Assembly (NCBI GenBank): GCA_032209605.1
Contig: JASFXZ010000007.1
Span: forward strand, 23,620,264 to 23,684,263
Source of the DNA: Mactromeris polynyma
Lineage: Eukaryota > Mollusca > Bivalvia > Venerida > Mactridae
Direction: 5' to 3'
DNA length: 64,000 nucleotides
Of this stretch, positions 33,907 through 45,900 are shown one piece after another. The first letter of the stretch is position 1. The number at the start of each line of letters is the position of its first letter. The position numbers were made by a program, and so were the translations under genes. The notes under the pieces are model-generated. The model ran no database searches. It saw only the letters and a program-made list of their open reading frames with translations, and was not told the origin of the DNA.

Positions 33907-36900
33907 GACGGAAAGCAGAACCTGGGTGGTACTTCTCCACACGCAGGGAGACGGTATGAATTTTACATCTTTCGTTCAACATTATTTTGAAATCTCAATC
34001 GATGTTAAAAATATGTATATCTAAATCTTCTTTAAACATCAGTTTTAATGAAATTACAATTCATATTTGGCTGGTGAGTTTCACAACTTATTATTTTTGT
34101 TTGAAAAAGTTGAAGTAGGCCAATACATAGTTCTCATATAGATCAATTGGCGAACGCCAGCGCGAGCCCTGATTTTACATAAAAGAATCTATACGTAAAG
34201 GCCATAATAAACCCGTTAATTAATCCACTGTTGAAGTGTTTGGGAAATTGTATAGTTAATTAATCCATTAAACATCTGCATACACTTAATCCAAGGGGTC
34301 ATTTCACACCCGCACCCGCGTAATTCACGATTGCATTCGTGCTATTTAGGCTTGATAAATACTACCAGGTTAATATTCAGGGCCACTCTTCAAAAATGAC
34401 ATGTACAAATCGTTGCATATACAATACATAATATGTGTCTGATTGAGCGCGAGTCTAAATTGGAATTTATCATCAAATAATCATTACAAGAATCAATGTC
34501 ATGTAACGTCGTTGCTAAGCGTCTCAGACAATGTTGTTTGTGATCAGCAGATTTTACATTTCGATGTCCCGGGAAGAAATATGCGAGTTGTAATGTTAGT
34601 GCCGTCCGCTTTTATCTTTACTTGAAAAGATTGTCTTGTCATTAAACTTAATACTCACTGAGAGAATGAAAATAGCAAAAAACAATCGAATAATTAAGTC
34701 TTAGTTCAAAACTTATGTTCTGAATGTGACAATCGAAGTATGTAAACACGTACTAGTTTCAAATAATCCGTATTAACACAGTTGTAAAATCATTGCCTTG
34801 CGAAAAAACACTTATTTTTGAATAATATTCCGGTTAATAGCTGTCTATACTGCATCGTTACTGCATTCATGATGTCACGGTCAGATTCATGTAAATGTGC
34901 CAAGTATTTATTTATAGACTGAAAGCTGTGTGTAAATGACTTAATGTGTGCATAGATCTGTGTTTTGCCTCTTATTTTCTCGCATTTGTGATCAGAAAAT
35001 TCTTGAAATGTATGCACTAGGCGTATTCAAAGATAACATGAACCATGTCACATTGGATAAAGTTCTGGCTATTTTAATTACGCACAGATTCTACGACTAA
35101 TACTCCCACACAATATATATTAGCTGCTTTAATCAGTTATTTTGACAATATCATATGATATAACGCTTCAACAATGGATAAAATGACAGGTTTAGTCTAG
35201 CCTAAAATATGTATGGATTTTTCTATTTAAAATTTATGGGTATTTCGGAAGTATTGCGGACGAGCAGTATAACATACTATTAATTTAATATCATCTACGA
35301 CTAAAACACTCACACACTATTATTTAGCTGCTTTAATACTTTATTTTGACAATATTATATTATACAACACTTCAACAATGGATAAATTTACGGGTTTATT
35401 ATGGCCTTCACATATCGATTTTCTATGTAAAATGTACGGGTATTTCGGTAGTATTCCGATGAATCGTGTGACCCATCTGAATGCAATAAAATTAGTCGAC
35501 AGAGAGCATTGTTCCTAACTTATTTCACGGACAGTGACTTTATTTTTGTAGGGATGAGAGAATTGTCTCAAGTCCAGCTACAGCACAACGATGGATTCCT
35601 CCCAGTAGCGTGAAACGAGATGTTCTCACCCCTGATGAAAAGTATGATATTGTTTTTAGAAAGGTCAGAGGGTAAGTAAAGGTTTTTTAATTGCTGATAA
35701 TTTTATTTTCTCTAGAAACTTATTTTATACAACTGGTGATGGTGAATGATTTCTTTTTCTAAGTTGAAAAGTCAGCTTCAGTTGATTCATTGTAGTTTAT
35801 TGTCTATGCTGGAAACATTTATGGCATAAAATATTCATAATTTTGTCTGTTTATTAGTATGTGAATTCATTAGCTTGTTCAATAAAATTTAACACACATG
35901 TTCAACATGATCAAAACTTTTTGAAGGCGTGTCATTGGTTCTCCTCCAAGGTCACATGCATGGGGTTTCCACGATGCCTCCCCCCCCATTGATTAATCAT
36001 GATTTACTGGGGGTCTTTCTTGTTTATAATATTATAATTAGTGTCTACATATGAACTGCTTTTTACCTGTATAGTTTATATCCTAACTTAGTTGTGTTTT
36101 ATTTATTTTCAGAATCCTTAACAAATTGTCACCTGAGAAATTTGATAAGCTAAGTTTAGAACTTCTAAATGTAGGCATTGAATCACAAATCATTCTTAAA
36201 GGGATAATCCTCTTGGTAAGTACCTTGATTGAACTGCACATATTTCATTTATCTTCTCAATAGTTTTCCTCTTGTCTAGACCAGTGCTAGTAGTTAGGCA
36301 AATATACATTATAACTAAATCTGGTCTGTAAATGTCAAAACTGATCACTTTTTAGCTCACCTGAGCACAAAGTGCTCAAGGTGAGCTTTTAGGATCGATG
36401 AATGTCAGTTGTGCGTTGTCGTGCGTCAACATTTTCTTTAAACATCTCCTCCTATACTACTGAATGGATTTTGTCCAAACTTCACAGGAATGATCCTTGG
36501 ATGGACCTCTTTCAAAGTTGCATAAATCGTTCCAGTCTGCTGCATAAGTAGGTCACAGGAGCTAAAAATAGATTTTAAAAGAGTTAACTTTGAAAATCTT
36601 TTTGTTCAAAACCCTAAGGTCTAGAGCTTTGATATTTGGTGTGTAGCATTGTCTAGTGGTCCTCTTTCAAGATTGCATAAATTATTATATTTCCGTCAAA
36701 AAACATGGCTGCCAGGGGCATGGATGTGTGCCCTATATGTATATGGTGGAAACTATAAACAACATCTCCTAAACCACTCAATCAGTCAATGGGATTTGAC
36801 CAAACTTCATAGGAATGATCCTGAGGTGGTCCTCTTTCGAAGTTATATAAATGGTTCCGGTAGGTCACTGGAGCTAAAAAAAGATTTTAAAAGTGTAAAC

Positions 36901-39900
36901 TTTGAAAATCTTCTTGTCCCAAACCATAAGGCCTAGAGCTTTGATATTAGGTGTGTAGCATTGTCTAGTGGTCCTCTTACAAGATTGCATAAATTATTAA
37001 GTTAAGAATTATTCTTGTAAATATGAATTATTTCGTAAATACAAATTTTTATTTCGTAAAAACGAATTTTTATTTCTTAAAAACGAATTATTTTTTCGTA
37101 AAAACAAATTATTATTTCATAAAAACAAATAATTTTTTGTAAAAACGAATTATTACTTTGTAAGCGACTTATTTTTTGTCAGAACAAATTATTATTTGTA
37201 AATACGAAAAAGTATGTCGTAAAACGAATTATTTCATAAATACGAAATAGTATTTCGTAAATGGCAGTGTACTCGGGTGAGCGATAAAGGGCCATCATGG
37301 CCCTCTTGTTATAATCCATTTAGTTATTTATTTTTACACAGTTATACATCTGTATATATTTATTATAAGTAAAGCTCGTTTACATTATAGGAAATGGTAT
37401 GTATTGAAATTCATTGTCATCTGTTGCAGCTTAGTATATTATATTCACGTGTAATTCTTACCTTATTCCAGATCTTTGAAAAGGCTCTTGAAGAGCCGAA
37501 ATATAGTTCTGTGTATGCCAAATTATGTCACCAGCTATGTGAAGACGCACCTAACTTTGAAACACCGGACTCGGCTATATCGGTTGGTACCATTTGTTTA
37601 TTTGATTTTTCGTCATTTTACGTTTCTTGCTTTGCACTTCTATATAAAGCATGTGGACAGTACCATTTTGCAATTAGTGTTCACTTTTATTGAATTGCTT
37701 AATTTATTAGGATTGAACCTTCGAAATTAACAAGATATTAAAATGATCTTGATTATCATTGTTTTCAATGGAGCTTTTAAATTAATTTCCTGTTTTGTGT
37801 TGTAGTCCTTTCGTAGACTTCTATTGAACAAGTGCCAGGATGAGTTTGAGAACAGGTCGAAGGCAAGCAATGGTATGTATTTAACCATGTTATCTACTAT
37901 TCAATGAAAGCCTGTATCTTTGTGTACTGATAAAGGTACAAAGACTGAATGGACATATACAGAAATGCTGATTTTATTGCTTGGAATTTTCTGAAGTAAA
38001 TACTGTATTTATATTTGGATATGGTATTCAACATGAGCAGTTTTCCTATTAATATTGCCCCAAGATCAGAGTTGTTCCCTGACACGGAGCTGCTAATATA
38101 AAATTTGTTACGTTGTAAAGCTTGCAAATATACACACTTGTTTGTGGAAACATTTTTTCAAATTAAAAGCAAAAACGTGGAAGTAGTAAGTGTGAATTTG
38201 TACAGTAATTTGACAGTGCATTGACATTAGTTGTCCCACAGACCAGAACTGTTACATTTGGTAACCGGAGCTTTAGCCATGCTGCTTATGGAATGCTCTC
38301 CCTAGCTCAGTCCAAAGTGCTCAGTCTTTGAACATTTTTAAGAAACAGTTGACAACCCATCTTTTTTTAAACTATTATGCAAACTGAACTTCGTGTTTAA
38401 ACAAGTACATGACATTGCTTTTTTTTTAATCAAGTAGTTACTTCTATTTTTTATCATTCCTTAATACAATAGGATTTTATGCTCCTTTTTTTTTACCTTT
38501 TCCGTGTGAGTTTTATATGGAAATATTGTTTCAGGCTGACTTTAACTTTAAAAGCTAGTGTTTTAAAGTTTGTGTTTTTTTAGAATGTTATATTCTAATC
38601 TATGCTAACTGTGTGCATTTTATGTTTTTATTGTAAAGCACTTTTGAACATATTTATAATATGAAAAGAGTGCTATATATAAATTTGGTATAATAATAAT
38701 AATTGTGAGTTATGATACTGATTGGTGACACTCTACCTGTCATTATTTCAGCCTTTGACAAAGATGGGCAGTTATCGGATGAGGAGTTGGAACAGTATCA
38801 CATTGCGAAGAGAAAAATGCTTGGAAACATCAAGTTTATTGGTATTAATTTTAATTCATAGGCTCATTAAACCTGTAGTTTATACATTTCTTTGTCATTT
38901 ATTTCCTGGATTATCTAAAAAAATATATACCTGTAAGCTGTTGCTTATTTAACTGTGTAGTTTTTTTTAAATACTTACAAAACGTGTGTTGATATTCCGA
39001 ATTGAATTTGTATGAAAGTTTGTTGAAGAAATGGGACAGTATTCTTTATCTTTATTGGTTGGCATTATTGACAATAGGCCACTCTCTAAAAATAGAATTT
39101 TCCACAGGGGTTCCTTTTGACCCTGAGGTTGGCCCTTAGGCCCTGGAATTTCCGAAGAGCTATGTTTTGCCCCTAAGAATTCTGACTGAAGGATAAATTT
39201 TTCTCTAAATTATAGTGAATTTGGCTATAAAATGGCAAAATTCGGTCAAAAATTATCCAAATGACCTTTGAGATTCAGTACCTAGCGGAACCCCTGCTTC
39301 TACTCTGAAACTTCATTGACAGCAGTCATTAAAGTGATGTTTATTTCATTCTTTTAGGAGAACTCGGTAAACTTGAAATGTTACACGAGGGTATATTACA
39401 CAGATGTATTAAACAGTTGTTGGAGAAAAAGAAGAATCTCCCAATCTCGGAGTCGGCGGAAGATTTGGAATGCCTCTGTCAGATAATGACAACAGTTGGT
39501 CGCCGCCTTGACACACCCAAAGCCAAGGTAATCATCAAATTATTTTTTGTCTTAATGACCCATGCGATGGTACATATAATGATCAACGTCATGGTTAGTG
39601 TCATCATTGTTATAAGGCAAGGCTGAACCGTGACATTATAAGTCATGCAGGCATTTTGTGGGGGGGGGGGGGCATGTTTTAATGTGGAACAAAATAAATG
39701 GTATTATCTCATTAGAACAGTTGGTACTATGAATATTTTTTCAAGTCAATATATTTTCTGCACTTAAAATGGGTGTAATTTTCATTGACTATTTTTAATG
39801 TTAATTTTTTTATTGTTATTTAAAAAAATCTATAACCCAATCATGTATATCTCCTATTTTGACTTCTATCAGATTCCATCAATAATAAAGGCTTGCTGTA

Positions 39901-42900
39901 TGTTTACTTTTCTAGGCATGGATGGATCAATATTTTAGTAGAATAAAATTCTTTGCTGGTATCATCGAGTTGCCCTCGAGAATCCGATTTATGCTTCAGG
40001 ATGTTATTGAGCTTAGAGGAAAAAAAGTAAGTTGAATTAAACCTCATGTAAACGTTGTGAACTATTGTCAGTTTTATTGATTAGTTCATGGATCATGTCC
40101 AACTTCATATAAGGAGAACATAATGATGGTTATAATTAATGGAGGGATGAAAGTGAAACTACTTTATCAACATGCAAATAAATGAGCAGATACAGTTATT
40201 TCCCCTTCACCACTTTAATACAATGATGATTTAATTGTGAACAGAGATTTTTACCCAGGTAAAACTGTATTCATTTGAGTGTCTTTTTTGGTCTAAAAAT
40301 GAGTGTCATTTCAAGAATAAGTTGTCCAATATGATTTGATGCTTATTGAGTCAACCATGATTTTATAAAAAGAGATAAATATTTTTTATTTTCTGTTTTA
40401 TACAAATTCATTTATGAACTAAAAAATGACCGTTGGCTCTCATTCATATGGTTGTAGCGCAATTTCTTAATTGAAATAGTTCGGGAATATTATTTCTCAT
40501 ATTTTGTGATTATGTTTGTTACAGTGGAAGTCAAGACGAAGTGCCTGGGATCATGGTCCAAAGACAATTACTCAGATACGTCAGGAGGTTGCAGATGTAA
40601 GTAGATTATTATCAAACTTCAGGACCTTTGCCCAACTATAAGCCCTAGATCACTGACTTATATTGGAAGTTAGTTTCAGTGTTTGTAAGAAATTTCTTGC
40701 ATCTCTATTAACACATGGACTCTCATTTAACTAAATTGGTATTATCCAAAGATCAGTTAACAGTGAGAAGTTGTATTTAAGTTGATTAGGAAACTATTTT
40801 TTATGAACAGAACATAAAGTTTATTAATCGACTTGAGCGATTAAAGCTGATCGTCATAGGCAAATATATACACAATTACATCATCTTGTGATGTGGAAAA
40901 AATAAATACATATATTAACGAATAAGCTCAATTACATAGTAATATATTGTTTTTAAAAGTTACATATGTCATACATAAAGTTGAATATTACAAGTGAATG
41001 TATATTATATAATATATGATAATAATCATAATTTATTTTCGTAGGAGACAGGTGTATATATTCCACAGCAGAACAGATCTGGTGGGTCTAGACCACAGAT
41101 GAATGGCAGTCTTGGGGCTCAATGGAAACCAGGAGTCCCACCACTCAGTAATGTAGGGGCATTTGGTGACTTTTTTGGCATGCCACCACCGGGCATGATG
41201 GGTAAGTTGTAACTTAACCATTAGAAATATGTAGAACTGTCAATAGATACTAGGCCATTATAAATTAATATAAGGATGCTGGGAATTTAGTTTTAGTTCC
41301 TGAAAATGTGTACACCTCCAAAAAGACACTTTCTAGTCTCACTTCCAATGAAAGGTATTTGGTGGTTTTTTTAAATGTCCATGTATGTAACTTGGCGATT
41401 ATGCAGATCTGAGGTATTACCTAAGCAAGTTGCATTAAAGATTTTAACTGTCAAAGTTTGTTATGACATTTTTTGACCATTCAGTTTTATTTATAGATTG
41501 GAAAATTCTATTTTTGGAACCCGTTAATCCATGATTTTAGTTTCAGTCTGTTACATCATACATTATCGCTTTCTGAATATTTTTATTGTGCACCATCTAA
41601 TGGGTCATGTCTAGAATATGTGATCAAAGTCATAATTAACCAAATGTCCAAGGACATACACAAAGTTAACAAATACCTCCATGTATATAAGGGTTCGAAC
41701 CATTCGAAAAAAAATTTGAAAGTTCAATAAAAATTTCTCGGTACATTACTGTAATGATTGATGTTGCGGGAAATAAATAAGTTTGTATTGTCACATTACA
41801 GGATTAGGAACTGGACCAGGTGTGATACAGACCGATAGCTACGTACCTAACTACAACAAGTCAAGAAACAATCAACAGAATCAAGGTTATAACAATTATC
41901 AGAAGAGAACCCCTCCAACTGATGGAGGGGGTGGGGGATCCCCTCGTGCTCAGAGGCACAACTTTCAGCATCAACAACAACAGCAAGGGGGTAGATTGTC
42001 TCCTCAACAACAAGGATCTCAACAACAAGGCTCACCCACCGGACAACAACAGTTCCAACAGAAGAAACCAAGTATGTTTGTTATTATTCAAGTCAAGTAT
42101 TACTTTGTGAAATTTGTTTGACATTTAGGTTTGCACTGTATTTTACAGATAGCAGTGGAGAGAAATATTTTTGAAAAAAGAAGTCCTTTCATGTAATTTT
42201 AATGAATAGAATGTGTTACTGAGAACCCTGTACATATTTTATATTATGTACAATGTATTTGTTAATTTTTTATTCCTTTGCTATTATATTGCTGTAAAAA
42301 AAGTACTAATGAAATGATATATAGAATTTACACTTTGGCACATGAAATGTTATATAAGACTCATTCCCGTATTTATACTTTGTTCTTTCACTCTATGTCA
42401 AGGTAACCTTCCTCCTCGCCTTGCAAAACTTCAACAACAACAGATGCAACAGCAACAAACCACACCTGCTCCTACACAACAGCAGGCAATGATGTTGATG
42501 CAGGATGGACAGATGCCGATACCACTCCCAAATACATCGGTACCTCCACCGCCGTTACCAAAGCAAGAGGAGATAAGTCTGAGACCTAACAGAAACTTTA
42601 CTACAGCGTTGAGACCAAGTGTTCCTACCATGCTGCCAAAGTCCGCCCAGGCAGCACCTAGTAGTGGACCCCCAATGATGACTGGAAGTCCTTCTTTGAT
42701 GGACCAGAGAGTGAATAACCTCAACCCATTGCTTGCTAAACAAGTGAGTGTTTTAACCCTTTGTGCATGTAAATGTATGAAATAACTGCAACCAATTATT
42801 ATCACTGTGTTATTTTGCTTTTTACCTATGCTACTTTATGAAGGTGATATAATATGAAAAATATATCTGTATATTCTAGTATCTGTATGTTCTATTGGTA

Positions 42901-45900
42901 TTAGATTATCTTATATATTTCTTTTTTATGTATTCAAATTTATGTTGATTGATTTGGTGATGTAGGGCCTAAGGTTATAAAGCCTTATTTTTAGGGCCAG
43001 TTAACTGTCAATTTGAAGACTGTGCTCAGAGGATTGTGTTTTGTGATTGGTGAACTTTATAACAATTTTATAATTGTAACCTCAAACCATGTCTCAGTAA
43101 TGTGTGATGTGTTTGTGTCTTTGATTTATATATGGTTTTACATAATCATGTATTCCAGGCTGCTGTTACAATCAAGGAAGTTCCGAAAGAGAAATTAAAT
43201 CCACCAAAGAAGAAGTCTCAACAGCCAAATAAGGACGAAATACAGAAGACTGTTGTAAGCTTTATTTAAAATTTCTGAAGAAGTTCTTTGAAACCGAAAA
43301 TCATTTAAAAGGAGTCGTGTTTATTATACAATTTGGGTTCTTCCTGTGTCATTGGCTTCTGAAAGTACTTTAAGTGCTCATTATACTATGTTTCAAGTGC
43401 ATGAATATGTATATTTAACATGTGCATGGCTGAGTTAATTTTATGCTCTTATTCTATAGTAATTCAGTTGGCTATCCTTAACAGTATTGCTGGGTTAACA
43501 AACAGTGCTAAATTGTTCTTCAGTTAACAACTGACAATTTCTCAACATGAATTTGAGATGGAGTATAAATGCTGTTGGATATATTACCTTTTGTCAATCT
43601 GTTGTAAACTGCTGGATATTAAATATTATATTTGTGTATTGTAGAAAACTGCAGTGAGTGAATATCTAGAAGGTGGAGAGATGAAAGAAGTATTGTCAGT
43701 AATTAGGGAGTTAAATCCTCCTAAGAAGTGAGTATATATTTCAGTGTTTTTGTATTACTTAATACATGTATGTGTTTGTAAAAAACAGTGGGAAGGGTGT
43801 AGGTACCAAACTTCTTAGTGTTAATTTGAGTCCTTTGTCATATATTGGAGGTAACTTTGAAATAGCATAACATTTTACGTAATTAATGATGTAAAAACTT
43901 GAATGAGTTTGATTAGGAATGACTTCCTTGCCAGTGAGAATATTTTGTAATGCTGAATTTGATATATTTGTTAGGAATAAGACATTTAACTTGGAGTTGT
44001 TTTCTGGAAGACACTTCCCTATTTTTGTTTTGATGACTAAAATCAGTCATTTTTGGTTCAGAAATGAAGCGTTATCCAACTGACAGAGAAAGTCAGTTTG
44101 TGAAATGAAATGCAGTATTTGTGATTTGAAACTACCATGTAGTCATAAGAGGAAATGTCATGCAACTTTAAATGTTGTCAAATGTGTCAGTTATTTATCT
44201 TACTTAATACTTGATGATGGTACTTTAGTCACTTGGGGTTTTGCTCATATTTGCTGTATGCAAGTCTCATCATGGTAATACTATGTTCCAGGTACATGCC
44301 GGAAATGCTGAATGATATGATCACAAGTACAATTGATAAAACAGGTAAGTTGATAAGACTCATTTTCATATGTGGTACAATGTACTTTTCTTTCTCAAGA
44401 GTGAAGAATAGAATTAAAATTCTACTAAATGCTTCTAAAGCAACTTAAACTTAAATTTATACTTGAATGATGGAATTCAAAATGTCTTTTTGGTTAATCT
44501 TTTTTCATGAGACAATATATCAGTTGAAGAACTTGTTGTAAATATTTGTTATAATAAACCATTCAATGACTTTCTGATGTCCATTAATTTTCATACCGAC
44601 TATTACGGTCAACCTGCCTGTTCAGTATTGAATTGATTACTTGTTTTACCAACTTCATTTATATTGATACGGTGCTAATGGATAAAATACTGACTGTCGA
44701 TTCAAACCTGTCTGACCAAGCAGTGTGGGTAAAATATTGGTACGACAAGTATATACATACAGTTTATGGTGAAGGTTGATACATAATATAATTCACCAAC
44801 TCATCTAAGTGCCATCTTAGGCAGTTACGTCGGGCAACTATGAAAGGAGTGTAATGTTTGATAGATGTTTTAATAGTTGTTTGTTTGTTTACAGATGGTG
44901 AAAGAGAGAATGTAATGAAACTTGTGATGGCTCTGAAAGCTGAATCTCTGATCACTTCAGCAAATTTTATGGATGTAAGTATCTTCTGAATTATCAAGGG
45001 CTATATTAATTTGTTAGACAATCATACTTTTAATTTTTTGAATATTGACTCTTGAATGACTGAATTTTTGACCTATGATTGACCTTTATTGTAGAATCAT
45101 TAAATTAATAATGGCTTGTATTTTATACATACATGTAGGCATTAATGATAAAATCTATTTATAAACATTTGTTTGAGTACGAGTAAGTGGCATTATCTAT
45201 AGAAGCATAAATTTACCTTAACTAAGATGTGAAATAATTTCTACGTCAGAGAACAAAACGAGCCATTATTTTTTTGTGGACGGGCAAACAATTATAAAAT
45301 TTTCAAATTATATCCGCATTATTATATAGATTGAAACAACAACTGTTTCATTTATCGCAGACATTATGTCAATGATGGACTGCTTTCCTTAAGAAACTTG
45401 ATAATTTGGTGATTGTTTGTTTTTTACAGGGGTACAAGTCTGTATTGGAGCAAATGTCCGAGTCAGAGGCTGATGTACCGCTTATAAAGACATATGTGGC
45501 TAGATTTGGTGCTTACGCTGTTACAGAGTCTATAGTAAGCCTACAAGAGCTGGCTGACCCAATGGAACAAGGCACATACTATCCTCTCTTCATGCTTTGT
45601 CTACAACAAATGTTGAAGCTACGAGACAAAGATTGGGTCGTGAATGTTTTCAATGAAAGTAAAATGGATTTGCAGTACATGTTACCAGGTTTGTTGGATA
45701 ATTTTGGTATCATATATATTTGCTATACAAACAACAAAGGAATGATCACTATAAATTATAATATATTACACAAGTTGTGTTATATTTAATTTAAATACAT
45801 CTGTGGTATGTTTGTTCTAATGTATGTATAAGTGCAAGTATGTATGTTTATTGTATGTAAATGTATAAGTAATGTAAATGTTTGTATAAAATTATGTTTA

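Noticed and set aside
41847..42805. Minus-strand frames of 62-124 codons opposite eIF4G2
   Set aside because: Shadows of the Gln/Pro-rich coding exons (CAA/CAG read in reverse); the plus-strand frame is supported by splice phase and homology.
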